Assembly (NCBI GenBank): GCA_021802825.1
Contig: JAJZRG010000035.1
Span: 1 to 38,303, forward strand
Reading direction: 5' to 3'
Length of the DNA stretch: 38,303 bases
Source: Chloroflexota bacterium
Lineage (GTDB): Bacteria; Chloroflexota; Limnocylindria; Limnocylindrales; CSP1-4
This document shows positions 8,656 to 17,339 of the stretch, piece after piece. The position numbers and the translations under genes were made by a program. The notes beneath the pieces were generated by a model. That model did no database searches and was not told where the DNA came from. It was given only the letters and a program-made list of their open reading frames with translations. Numbering within the stretch: the first letter of the stretch is position 1; every line of letters starts with the position of its first letter.

Positions 8656-9090
8656 GTGGACGGCTTCGTCCTGGCGCTCTGGGTCTTGCGCCTGCTGTTC
8701 CTGGGGCTGATCTACGTCTTCCTGTTCGCGGTCGCGCGGGTGCTCGTGCGCGACCTCCGATCCGCCGCGCGCGGGCCGGCCGAGCTGGGGCGGCTGGTCG
8801 TGCTGGCGTCGCCCCGCGGCGAGCCGGCGCCGGGGGTCTTCTACCCGCTCGACGCGGTCACCACGCTCGGGCGTGACCTGACGAACACCGTCGTGGTGGA
8901 CGACCCGTTCGCATCGACAGAGCACGCGGTCCTGACGTTCCGGGGCCGCGCCTGGTACGTGGAGGACCGGGGCAGCACCAACGGCACATACGTCAACGGC
9001 GTGCTGGCGGCCGGGCCGACGGCCCTTGGGTTCGGCGACCAGATCCAGATCGGCGAGGTGCGCTTCCGGCTGGAGCGGGGCCGCACGTGA
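8656..9090 (+). CDS. fhaB: Membrane-anchored FHA-domain protein (FhaB-like)
   Basis: 144 residues from GTG 8656, two bases after the previous stop. One membrane segment (about residues 4-28) is followed by a short basic linker and an FHA domain with TLGRD, an ST-H core (FASTEHAVL) and GSTNGTYVNG. This is the layout of mycobacterial FhaB/FipA, which bridges phosphorylated division proteins. Its stop overlaps the GTG of the SEDS gene by four bases (GTGA), so translational coupling is likely. Which Ser/Thr kinase would phosphorylate its partners cannot be seen here. Confidence 0.88.
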   Translation: MDGFVLALWVLRLLFLGLIYVFLFAVARVLVRDLRSAARGPAELGRLVVLASPRGEPAPGVFYPLDAVTTLGRDLTNTVVVDDPFASTEHAVLTFRGRAWYVEDRGSTNGTYVNGVLAAGPTALGFGDQIQIGEVRFRLERGRT

Positions 9091-10547
9091 GCGCCCTCGC
9101 GCAGGCGCGCCCCATCGCGAGGCGGCTGCCACGCATCCGCCCCAGAACCCGCCCCGTGGAGTTCGGCCTGCTCGCCATCGTCACCCTGGCGCTCCTCGTC
9201 GGCGGGGCGTCGCTGGGCGCCACCGAGCAATGGCTCAGGGCGCAGGCCGGCGGCGAGAAGCTGGGCGCGTTCGGGTTCGCACCGCCCGATCCCCGGGGAC
9301 TCGGTGTCTACCTAGGAGCGCTCCTCGTCGTCCACGTCGCGTTCGTGCTGGCCGGGCGCCGCACGGACCAGATCCTCCTGCCCGCGGTCGCGATGCTGGG
9401 CGGGATCGGCCTGCTGCTCATGCAGCGGCTTCCCCAGGACCTGGTCACGCAGTCGCTCGGCTCGGTCGAGCTGCGTCTCGGCCAGCTCCAGCTGCTGTGG
9501 CTGATCATCTCGCTCACGGTGGTGTCCCTGCTGGCGCTGCTGGTGCGCTCGGACCACTGGCTGCGCGCCTACAAATACACCTGGGCCGCGGCGGGCATCA
9601 CGCTCTTGGCGATGACGTTCGTGTTCGGCACGGACGTGAACGGGGAGCGGCTGACGCTCACGATCGGGCCCGTCAGCGGGCAGCCGTCCGAGCTGCTCAA
9701 GGTGATCCTGGTGGTGTTCCTCGCGGCCTACCTCTCGGAGAACCGCTCGCTGCTGGCCGAGGAAAGCACCAGGATCGGCCCGCTGCGCCTGCCGCCCATC
9801 CCGTACCTCGCCCCGATGGTGGCCATGTGGGCCATCGCGCTGGGCGTGGTGGTGGTCCAGGGCGACCTCGGCGCGGCCCTCCTGTTCTTCGCCGTATTCC
9901 TGGCCCTGCTGTTCGTGGCCACAGGGCGCCTGTCGTTCGTGGTTGGCGGGATGGTCCTGTTCCTCGTCGGCTCCTTCGTGCTGTACCAGCTGTTCGGCCA
10001 CGTCCAGCAGCGCGTCGACAACTGGCTCGACCCATTCCGCGACCCGCTGGGCAGTGGCTTCCAGACCGTCCAGGCGCTGTACGCGTTCGCCCGCGGCGGG
10101 CTGCTGGGCGTGGGGCTGGGGGCAGGCCTGCCGACGATCGGCGGCCACCTGCCCGTGCCCGCCGTGCACACCGACTACCCGCTCGCCGCGCTCGGCGAGG
10201 AGCTGGGCCTGATGGGCCTGCTCGCGATCTTCGGGCTGTACCTGGTGATCGTCGAGCGCGGGCTGCGGATCGCGGCAGCCGCCCAGGACGAGTTCCGGGC
10301 GCTGCTCGCGGCCGGGCTCTCGCTGGTGATCGGGATCCAGGCGTTCATCATCGCGGCCGGTAACCTCAAGCTGGTCCCGCTGACGGGGATCACGCTGCCG
10401 TTCATCTCGTACGGCGGGTCGTCGCTGCTCGCCAACGCCATCGCCGTGGGCTTGCTGCTGGCGCTCTCCGACCGTGGGGCCGTGCCGCCGCCACCGCCGC
10501 GACGCCGGCGCTGGCACGGGCTCTTCCGACGGGGAACGGTGCGATGA
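9087..10547 (+). CDS. rodA: FtsW/RodA (SEDS) peptidoglycan polymerase
   Basis: 486 residues with a GTG start inside the preceding stop. About ten to twelve hydrophobic spans; the C-terminal block FISYGGSSLLANAIAVGLLLALSD is the SEDS signature, and the long loop PFRDPLGSGFQTVQALYAFARGGLLGVGLGAG carries the conserved region of the family. SEDS proteins polymerise lipid II in the membrane together with a class B PBP. The next gene is such a PBP and overlaps by four bases, so the pair probably acts as one complex. RodA versus FtsW is not settled by sequence alone; I use rodA because the FHA-FHA-SEDS-PBP order is that of actinobacterial rodA-pbpA. Confidence 0.9.
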   Translation: MSALAQARPIARRLPRIRPRTRPVEFGLLAIVTLALLVGGASLGATEQWLRAQAGGEKLGAFGFAPPDPRGLGVYLGALLVVHVAFVLAGRRTDQILLPAVAMLGGIGLLLMQRLPQDLVTQSLGSVELRLGQLQLLWLIISLTVVSLLALLVRSDHWLRAYKYTWAAAGITLLAMTFVFGTDVNGERLTLTIGPVSGQPSELLKVILVVFLAAYLSENRSLLAEESTRIGPLRLPPIPYLAPMVAMWAIALGVVVVQGDLGAALLFFAVFLALLFVATGRLSFVVGGMVLFLVGSFVLYQLFGHVQQRVDNWLDPFRDPLGSGFQTVQALYAFARGGLLGVGLGAGLPTIGGHLPVPAVHTDYPLAALGEELGLMGLLAIFGLYLVIVERGLRIAAAAQDEFRALLAAGLSLVIGIQAFIIAAGNLKLVPLTGITLPFISYGGSSLLANAIAVGLLLALSDRGAVPPPPPRRRRWHGLFRRGTVR

Positions 10548-12217
10548 GCGGCGAGCCGCCGACGCCGCGCGAGCCCCGGCACGAGGGTGCGGACCAGGCC
10601 CCGGGTCAACAGCGGCAGCGGGTGTCCGACGAGGCGGACGACGCCAACGAGGCCGACCTGGCCGACCACGCCCGACTGGACCCTCCAGAGACCTCGGGCC
10701 GGTCGGCGACACCGCGCTCCTCGGCCCGCGGCGCCCAGCCCATCGGCAACAACGTCGTCCGCACCGGCCTCGCGCTGGTGCTCGCGTTCGCGGTCCTCGC
10801 CGCCGGCGCCGGCTGGTGGCAGGTGGTTGACGCCCAGCGGCTCTCGACTCGGCCGGACAACCCCTCGGTCATCGCCGCGGCCCGGCGCACGCTCCGGGGG
10901 CCCATCGTGGACCGCAACGGCAACTGGCTGGCGCGGAGTGTCCGGGACAAGAATGGCGAGGCGCAGCGGCAGTATCGCGACGCCACCGTGAGCGACGTGG
11001 TGGGGTATGCGTCCAGCCTGTTCGGCACCGCCGGCCTCGAGCGCGCGTACAACGCGCAGCTGCTCGGGCTCACGACGGGGGACCCGCTGGCGGGGCTCAC
11101 GGGCAAGCTGTTCCCGAATCGGCAGCAGGTGCTGGGGCTCCAGCTGGCGCTCGACCTGCGGCTCCAGCGCGCGGCGGTCGCGGGCCTCGGGAGCGACAGG
11201 GGTGCCGTCGTCATGCTCGACCCGGCGACGGGCGAGGTGCTCGCGCTCGCGTCCACCCCCACGTTCAACGCCTCCGCGATCGCCAATCCGGCGACCGCGA
11301 CCGCCACCATGACCGCGCTCCAGGCGAACAAGGACCTTCCGCTGCTGCCGCGGGCGACCCTGGGCCAGTACGTGCCCGGGTCCGTGCTCAAGATCCTCAC
11401 GGCCATCGCCGGGCTCGACAGCGGGGCGATCACCCCGTCCACCACGTACCCGCAGCAGCCGGCGGCCGAGAAGACGGGGCTGCTCGTCGACGGGTTCCGG
11501 ATCAAGGACGGCCACCACCCGGAGACCGACGGCCGCGCGCTCGACCTCTACGGCGCCACGGAAGTCAGCTGCAACATCTGGTACGCCCTGACCGGCCTCA
11601 GAATCGGTGGTGAGCGGTTCCTGTCGGAGGCGGCGAAGGTGGGCTTCGGCCAGCCGATCCCGTTCGACCTGCCCACCTCGCCCAGCCGCCTGACGAACGG
11701 GCAGGGCAGCGCGCCCGGCGGGTTCGCGGACGACGCCGAGCTGGCGTCTGCGGCGTTCGGCCAGGGCGAGGCGGTCGTCACGCCGCTCCAGATGGCGCTC
11801 GTGGCGAGCGTCATCGCCGATGACGGCTGGCTGATGAAGCCCCACCTCGTGACCGCGCTCACCGGGTCCTCGCCCGGAGCGCGGACCATCGCCCCGGACA
11901 CGTGGCGGCGCGTGCTGTCGTCCGAGGACGCGGGGGCGATCAAGACCGCGATGGAGCAGGCCGTCGAGGGCAGCCTCGGTCGGCTGTTCACGACGGGAGC
12001 CGCCGTGCCCGGGATCCCCACGGCGGGCAAGTCGGGCACTGCCCAGCTGGGCGGGACGGGCGAGCCCAACTCGTGGTTCATCGGGTTCGCGCCGGTTGAC
12101 CACCCGAAGGTCGTCATCGCGGTCATCGTGGAGCAGGGCGGCCGGGGCGGGGAGCGGGCGGCGCCGCTGGCCGGGAACCTGCTCAGCCAGTACTTCTCGC
12201 TCTACGGGCGACCGTAG
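10544..12217 (+). CDS. pbpA: Class B penicillin-binding protein (PbpA-like transpeptidase)
   Basis: 557 residues. A disordered, acidic cytoplasmic N-terminus (1-~68) is followed by one membrane anchor (~72-95) and the periplasmic-side part starting at RGPIVDRNGNWLA, a class B PBP motif. The transpeptidase triad is complete: S280-V-L-K (SxxK), S342-C-N (SxN) and K496-S-G-T. It cross-links peptidoglycan with the SEDS partner encoded just upstream (ATGA overlap). The pedestal region is short, as in mycobacterial PbpA, but the N-terminal cytoplasmic extension of nearly 70 residues is longer than usual and could be a regulatory or FHA-binding tail (it contains several Thr/Ser); that is inference. 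Confidence 0.92.
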   Translation: MSGEPPTPREPRHEGADQAPGQQRQRVSDEADDANEADLADHARLDPPETSGRSATPRSSARGAQPIGNNVVRTGLALVLAFAVLAAGAGWWQVVDAQRLSTRPDNPSVIAAARRTLRGPIVDRNGNWLARSVRDKNGEAQRQYRDATVSDVVGYASSLFGTAGLERAYNAQLLGLTTGDPLAGLTGKLFPNRQQVLGLQLALDLRLQRAAVAGLGSDRGAVVMLDPATGEVLALASTPTFNASAIANPATATATMTALQANKDLPLLPRATLGQYVPGSVLKILTAIAGLDSGAITPSTTYPQQPAAEKTGLLVDGFRIKDGHHPETDGRALDLYGATEVSCNIWYALTGLRIGGERFLSEAAKVGFGQPIPFDLPTSPSRLTNGQGSAPGGFADDAELASAAFGQGEAVVTPLQMALVASVIADDGWLMKPHLVTALTGSSPGARTIAPDTWRRVLSSEDAGAIKTAMEQAVEGSLGRLFTTGAAVPGIPTAGKSGTAQLGGTGEPNSWFIGFAPVDHPKVVIAVIVEQGGRGGERAAPLAGNLLSQYFSLYGRP

Positions 12218-12253
12218 GGGCACCGACCGCAGGCGCGGGCCAAGGCGCCCCTG

Positions 12254-12259
12254 TAGGCT
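12254..12259 (+). promoter_or_regulatory. Possible -10 giving a leaderless transcript
   Basis: TAGGCT ends seven bases before the ATG at 12266, so transcription would begin at or next to the start codon. This fits the lack of a ribosome site. No -35 is clear. Confidence 0.3.
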
Positions 12260-12265
12260 GCGCGG

Positions 12266-12496
12266 ATGGACCCCCTGCCCAACCCGCCGCCCGACCCTGA
12301 CCGCCCAGCCGCCACGCCTCGCCGGCCCCTGCTCGAGCGGGTGGGCCTGGCGGCGGTCGCGCTCGTCATGGCCGGCCTGTTCGGGGCCGTCGCGGCGGCG
12401 TCCTTCGCGGGCGGCGAGGCCTTCCTGGGCACCATGGCCGGGATTGGCTGCCTGATGGTGCTGTGGGTCGGGGCGATGACCCTGTTCCGGGGCTGA
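12266..12496 (+). CDS. Small two-span membrane protein
   Basis: 76 residues: a Pro/Asp-rich N-terminus (1-~25) and two hydrophobic spans (about 27-50 and 55-74) separated by a short GGEAF turn. I recognise no family. It lies 48 bases after the penicillin-binding protein and 244 bases before the MoxR gene, same direction. Base composition and codon use resemble its neighbours. There is no Shine-Dalgarno sequence, and a -10-like hexamer just upstream suggests leaderless expression. It may accompany the cell-wall cluster, but only position supports this. Confidence 0.6.
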   Translation: MDPLPNPPPDPDRPAATPRRPLLERVGLAAVALVMAGLFGAVAAASFAGGEAFLGTMAGIGCLMVLWVGAMTLFRG

Positions 12497-12740
12497 GCGG
12501 GCCGGCCGGGGGAGTCGCATGGAACACCGATCGAAGGCGCGACGTCGTCACTCGCGTCGCACGCGCAACGTCGGAGGACCGCCCGCAGAACCGGTTTGCG
12601 CCGCGCGCCGTACACTCGCCCCAGTGACGCGGCGTCGTCCTCCGTTCCCGTGGACCGGCGCCCGGGCAGGGGGATGGATCGGGCCAACGCTCGGCCCGAG
12701 CGGGACCAGGCAGCATCGCCGCCACCACGACGGGAGTCAG

Positions 12741-13730
12741 ATGGGCAGCATCGCAACCATCGGTGACAGGGTCCTTGAGAATGTCGAGCGGGTCATCGTG
12801 GGCAAGCACCAGGAAGTGCGACTCGCACTGGTCGCGCTCCTGTGCCGCGGCCACCTCCTGATCGAGGACGTGCCGGGCACCGGCAAGACCGTGCTGGCCA
12901 AGTCGATCGCCCGGAGCCTGGGCTGCACCTTCCGCCGGATCCAGTTCACGCCGGACCTGCTGCCGTCCGACGTGACCGGCCTCTCGATCTACAACCAGAA
13001 GACGCAGGAGTTCGAGTTCCGGCCGGGGCCGATCATGAGCCAGGTCGTGCTCGCGGACGAGATCAATCGCGCGACGCCCAAGACGCAGAGCGCGCTGCTC
13101 GAATGCATGGACGAGCGGCAGGCCACGATCGACGGCGTCACCCACCAGATGCCCGACCCGTTCCTCGTCATCGCGACCCAGAACCCCATCGAGTACGAGG
13201 GCACGTTCGCGCTCCCCGAGGCTCAGCTCGACCGGTTCATGCTCCGGATCCGGCTGGGCTACCCCGCGCTCGCAGACGAGATCAGAGTCCTCGACGACCA
13301 GAAGGTCACCCACCCGCTCGACGACCTCGAGGAGGTCTGCACAGGCGACGAGCTCCGCGGGCTCCAGGCGTCCATCCGCGACATCTACGTCGACCCCGCG
13401 GTCGCCAGCTACATCGTGCGGCTCGTCGCGTCCACGCGCGCCCACCCGGACGTCTATCTGGGCGCCAGTCCGCGCGGCTCGATCTCGCTCTACCGCGCCT
13501 CGCAGGCCCTGGCCGGCCTGCTGGGCCGCGACTACGTGATCCCCGACGACGTCAAGGCGCTGGCCGAGCCCGCCCTCGCGCACCGCGTGATCATCAAGAC
13601 TGCGAGCACGATCCACGACGTCTCCTCGGCGCACGTCGTCCGGGAACTGCTCGATTCGACCCCCATCGAGTCGGCCCGCCGAAGCGTCGGGGGTCCCCGC
13701 GAGACCAGCCCGAGCTCGGTCGCCGACTAG
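12741..13730 (+). CDS. MoxR-family AAA+ ATPase
   Basis: 329 residues from ATG 12741, with GGGAG (12732-12736) just upstream. The Walker A motif is EDVPGTGKT, Walker B is [24 protein letters not shown] (read in segments), and [23 protein letters not shown] is the MoxR sensor/arginine-finger region. The C-terminal lid region has GASPRGS. MoxR proteins act as chaperones with a DUF58 or von Willebrand-type partner, and a DUF58 gene follows 18 bases later. The frame extends 74 codons upstream in Arg-rich sequence with no MoxR similarity, which I treat as non-coding. A -10-like TACACT lies at 12611-12616. Confidence 0.92.
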   Translation: MGSIATIGDRVLENVERVIVGKHQEVRLALVALLCRGHLLIEDVPGTGKTVLAKSIARSLGCTFRRIQFTPDLLPSDVTGLSIYNQKTQEFEFRPGPIMSQVVLADEINRATPKTQSALLECMDERQATIDGVTHQMPDPFLVIATQNPIEYEGTFALPEAQLDRFMLRIRLGYPALADEIRVLDDQKVTHPLDDLEEVCTGDELRGLQASIRDIYVDPAVASYIVRLVASTRAHPDVYLGASPRGSISLYRASQALAGLLGRDYVIPDDVKALAEPALAHRVIIKTASTIHDVSSAHVVRELLDSTPIESARRSVGGPRETSPSSVAD

Positions 13731-13748
13731 GGCGGGGAAGGCGCGACG

Positions 13749-14963
13749 ATGGTTCGTCGGCTGCAGCTCCTCGGCCTCGCCATCGTGCTCGCGGTCGCGG
13801 CGTTCTCGACCGGGTACTCGTTCCTGTTCTTCCTCGTCTACCTCGGGCTGATCATCGGGGGCGGCAGCTACATCGTGACCCGGATGGGCCTGGCCGACCT
13901 CGAGGCTGGGTACGCCGTGAGCCAGCTCACCGGCCACGTCGGCGACCGGCTGCGGATCACCTACACCGTCCGCAACACAGGCCGGCTGCCGAAGCCCTGG
14001 CTCGAGGTGCACAACCCGACCTCGCTGCCTGGCGGGCTGCCGGGGCGGGCGCTGTCGCTGGGTGGCCGCGCCGAGCGCTCGTGGATGGTCCGGACGGCGC
14101 TTGCCCAGCGCGGGCACTTCCGCATCGACCCGCTACAGGTCCGCACCGGGGACCCGTTCGGCTTCTTCGAGGCGTCGGCGGGCGTGGGCCACGGCATCAC
14201 GCTCGTGGTGTACCCGCGCATCGACGCGCTGCCGTTCTGGCGCCTGCCGCCGGCCAGCATCGAGGGCGCCAACGCCTCGCCGGAGCGGACGCTGCAGACG
14301 ACGCCGCTGGCCACGACCGTCCGCCCGTATGCGCCCGGCGACGCGATGAACCGCATCGCCTGGCGAACCACCGCGCGCAGTGGCGAGATCTTCGTCAAGG
14401 AGTTCGAGCTCGAGCAGACCACCGACGTCTGGCTGATCCTGGACCTCGACGACGAGCTTGAGCTCGGCGAGGGCGAGTCCTCGACCACCGAGGTGGCGGT
14501 GCGCGCCGCCGCCTCGATCGCGGACAAGGCGATCCGCGAGAATCGTTCCGTGGGGCTGACCGCGAGCGGCCACCGGACCACCGTGATCCCCGCGGACCGG
14601 GGCGCCCGCCAGCGGCTGAAGATCCTCCAGCTCCTCGCGGCGGTCGAGGCCGACGGCAGCACCCCCCTCGACGAGGTGCTCGTGACCGGCCTTACGCGGC
14701 TGCGCCGGGGCATGACGGCCGTCGTGATCACGGCCACCCAGGACCCGTCGTTCGTGCGGCCGCTGGCGTCGCTCCGGTCACGCGGCGTGGGTGTGGTGGT
14801 CATCTCGCTCGACCAGTCCCAGTTCGAACCGGCGTGGGCCGGTGGCGACGCCGAGGCCGTGCGCCAGCGGTCCAGGGCGCTGCGCCACACCCTCACCGAG
14901 TTCGAGATCCCGACCTACGTCATCGGCCCGGTGCGCCGTCTCGGGGAGGTGCTCGTGGCATGA
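13749..14963 (+). CDS. DUF58 domain membrane protein
   Basis: 404 residues. Two N-terminal hydrophobic segments (about 6-24 and 24-43), a beta-rich domain, then the DUF58 hallmark around residues 196-225 (VRPYAPGDAMNRIAWRTTA, then SGEIFVKEFE), with a von Willebrand-like fold after it (LILDLDDE as the metal-site-like strand). DUF58 proteins are client or partner proteins of MoxR ATPases. Downstream overlap of four bases (ATGA) with the transglutaminase gene indicates coupling. The three genes form the widespread MoxR-DUF58-TgpA unit, thought to act at the cell envelope; its precise role is not established. Confidence 0.9.
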   Translation: MVRRLQLLGLAIVLAVAAFSTGYSFLFFLVYLGLIIGGGSYIVTRMGLADLEAGYAVSQLTGHVGDRLRITYTVRNTGRLPKPWLEVHNPTSLPGGLPGRALSLGGRAERSWMVRTALAQRGHFRIDPLQVRTGDPFGFFEASAGVGHGITLVVYPRIDALPFWRLPPASIEGANASPERTLQTTPLATTVRPYAPGDAMNRIAWRTTARSGEIFVKEFELEQTTDVWLILDLDDELELGEGESSTTEVAVRAAASIADKAIRENRSVGLTASGHRTTVIPADRGARQRLKILQLLAAVEADGSTPLDEVLVTGLTRLRRGMTAVVITATQDPSFVRPLASLRSRGVGVVVISLDQSQFEPAWAGGDAEAVRQRSRALRHTLTEFEIPTYVIGPVRRLGEVLVA

Positions 14964-17284
14964 CGGGCGCCCACGAAGCCGACCCCCGCTGGCCCGATGG
15001 CGCCACCGGCGAGCGCAGCTGGAGGCCCGAGGAGGGCTGGTCGGTCGTCGCCCTGGTCGCGATCCTGGGGCTGATCGTCGCCACGGCCATCGACGAGCCT
15101 GCCTGGGTCAACGGGCGCGGCGCGCTCACCGACTGCCTCGCGGAGATCGCGCTTCTCGGCACCCTGGCCGGGTTCGCCGGGCCGAAGCTCGGCTGGGGCC
15201 GGTGGACCACGCACATCATCGGCGCGTTGTTCGCCGGACTGTTGACGCCGATCATCGCCGGCTGGGCGGTGATGCCGGGGATCTCACCCGCCCAGGCGTT
15301 CCACGTCACCGCCGATGGCGTGCTGGAGGCCTACCTCGACCTCACCGTTCGCCACCTCGTGTTCACCACCCAGGAGGTCCACTACATCCTGGTGCTGGGG
15401 GGCCTGGTGTGGGGGACCATGCAGTTCGGCTCCTACGCCGTCTTCGGCCACCGCCGCCCACTCTCGGCCGTGGTTGTGGTGGGGCTCGTGCTGCTGGCGA
15501 ACATGGCGCTCACGAACCGCGACCAGTTCGGCTGGCTGGTGCTGTACGCCGCCGTCTCGCTGTTCCTGCTCGTCCAGATGCACGCATTCGGGGAGCGGCT
15601 GACCTGGGCCCGGCGACGGATCGGCGACCCCGGGTCCGTCGCCCTTCTGTACCTGCGCGGCGGCAGCGTGTTCATCATCGCCGCCATGCTGGGCTCGCTC
15701 ATCCTGACCCAGCGCGCAGCCTCGAGCCCGCTCGCGGGCGCGTGGGGCGGGCTCCAGTCCCAGCTCGTCCAGATCGGCGGGCAGGTGGGCCGCCTGTTCC
15801 CCACCGGTGGCGACCTCCGGGGCGGCGCCGGCGTCTCCTTCGGCTCCTCGGCGCGCATCTCGGCCCAGTGGTTCAGCGACGACGGCGTCGCGTTCACGGC
15901 CACCGTGCCTGCCTCGGCCGCGGGCATCCCGTGGCGGGCCGCGACCTACGACCAGTTCGCGCTCGGCGGCTGGGTGCAGTCCAACGCCCGGACGGCCACC
16001 GTGCCCGCCGACGCATCGCTGCTGCTCGGCTCACCGGAGGTCCCGGCCCCGAGCCTGTACACCAAGCTCAAGGTCACGGTCCAGCCGGTCGGCTACCACG
16101 ACACGCGGCTCCTGACGCCGGGCCTGGCGGCGACGGTGGACCAGCCGTCCACGCTCGCGATCATGGGCATCGAGGGCTGGTTCGCCTTCGACGACGTCCC
16201 GGCCGACATCACCTACACAGCCACCTCACTGGTGCCGATCGTCGCGGGCGAGACGGGGATCACGAAGAACAAGCTCCGTGCCGCCTCCACGGCGTACCCC
16301 GCGGACGTCAGGGCGGAGTACACGCAGATCCCCACGGGCGCGATGGGCCCGTACGCCGAGGCGCTGCTCAGGACAGTGCTTGCGAAGTCGCCGAGCAAGA
16401 ACCCCTACGACTTGGCGGACACCATCGAGCAGTACCTGCGGACGGGGCCGTTCAAGTACACGACCGACGTCCGGAACGTCAACTGCCAGAACGCGAGCGC
16501 GGTGGAGTGCTTCGCGCAGTACCGAGAGGGCTACTGCCTGCACTACGCGTCCACGATGGCGATCCTGCTCCGGGCCGCGAACCCATCGAACCCCATCCCG
16601 ACGCGACTGGTGCAGGGGTTCCTGCCGTCTGACATCGTCGGCGGGCAGGAGACCGTGCAGAACCGCCAGGCCCACGCATGGGTCGAGGTGTTCTTCCCGG
16701 GGTACGGGTGGATGCCCTTCGACCCGACGGGCGGCGGCGTGGGCCGGCCGGCGCGGATCCAGGAGGGGGCGCCCGTGCCGTCGGCCGCACCCGTCCCGAG
16801 CATCGACGAGGGACCGGTCAAGCCCGCCCAGATGCCCCGGGTCTACACCCCCGGCGACACCTCGGGCGGGACGCTGACGCCCACGGCGCGGCCGGCCGAC
16901 CGAACGCTGGCGGTGCTGCTCGGCGGGCTGCTCCTGCTGGGCATCGGGTCGCTGATCGTGGTGGCGTGGTGGCGGGGGCCGCGGGGCGAGGTGAACTCCG
17001 AGACCGCCTGGTCGGCGGTGTCGAGGGCGGCGTCGCGGTTCGGCTTCGGGCAGCGGCCCACGGAGACCGTGTACGAGTACGCGACGTCCCTGGGCGAGCT
17101 CGTCCCGGTGGCCAGGCCCGACCTCCGGACCGTTGCCGAGGCGAAGGTCGAGACGACGTACGCCCGGGCCGAGCTGCCGCCGGAGCGCCAGCAGGCCGTG
17201 GCCGCGGCGATGCGACGCCTCCGGCTGTCGCTGACCCGGCTGCTGTTCGCGCGGATTGGGCGCCGGCGCCGGCGTCGCCGCTGA
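14960..17284 (+). CDS. TgpA-like transglutaminase membrane protein
   Basis: 774 residues. The N-terminal third is membrane-embedded (six or more spans, about 27-265), matching DUF3488. An extracytoplasmic transglutaminase-like core follows, with catalytic C526 (EGYCLHYA), H572 (AHAWVEVF) and D588 (PFDPTGG) all present. A further membrane span (~648-672) leads into a cytoplasmic DUF4129-like domain ending in an Arg-rich tail. The family member TgpA of Pseudomonas is an essential periplasmic transglutaminase-like protein. Start ATG lies in the stop of the DUF58 gene. Convergent with the histidine phosphatase gene, with 55 bases between; that gap contains the palindrome GCGGGCGCCCGC but no T-tract. 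Confidence 0.9.
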   Translation: MTGAHEADPRWPDGATGERSWRPEEGWSVVALVAILGLIVATAIDEPAWVNGRGALTDCLAEIALLGTLAGFAGPKLGWGRWTTHIIGALFAGLLTPIIAGWAVMPGISPAQAFHVTADGVLEAYLDLTVRHLVFTTQEVHYILVLGGLVWGTMQFGSYAVFGHRRPLSAVVVVGLVLLANMALTNRDQFGWLVLYAAVSLFLLVQMHAFGERLTWARRRIGDPGSVALLYLRGGSVFIIAAMLGSLILTQRAASSPLAGAWGGLQSQLVQIGGQVGRLFPTGGDLRGGAGVSFGSSARISAQWFSDDGVAFTATVPASAAGIPWRAATYDQFALGGWVQSNARTATVPADASLLLGSPEVPAPSLYTKLKVTVQPVGYHDTRLLTPGLAATVDQPSTLAIMGIEGWFAFDDVPADITYTATSLVPIVAGETGITKNKLRAASTAYPADVRAEYTQIPTGAMGPYAEALLRTVLAKSPSKNPYDLADTIEQYLRTGPFKYTTDVRNVNCQNASAVECFAQYREGYCLHYASTMAILLRAANPSNPIPTRLVQGFLPSDIVGGQETVQNRQAHAWVEVFFPGYGWMPFDPTGGGVGRPARIQEGAPVPSAAPVPSIDEGPVKPAQMPRVYTPGDTSGGTLTPTARPADRTLAVLLGGLLLLGIGSLIVVAWWRGPRGEVNSETAWSAVSRAASRFGFGQRPTETVYEYATSLGELVPVARPDLRTVAEAKVETTYARAELPPERQQAVAAAMRRLRLSLTRLLFARIGRRRRRRR

Positions 17285-17339
17285 GAGTGCCAGCGGGCGC
17301 CCGCCGCTCCGCAAGCTGCGCTTCCGGCTGGGAGGTGAC

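Noticed and set aside
12519..12740. N-terminal extension of the MoxR protein
   Set aside because: 74 Arg/Pro-rich residues without MoxR similarity; a ribosome site precedes ATG 12741 and a promoter-like hexamer lies within the stretch.
17285..17339. Terminator between the transglutaminase and phosphatase genes
   Set aside because: There is a GCGGGCGCCCGC palindrome but no T-tract on either strand.
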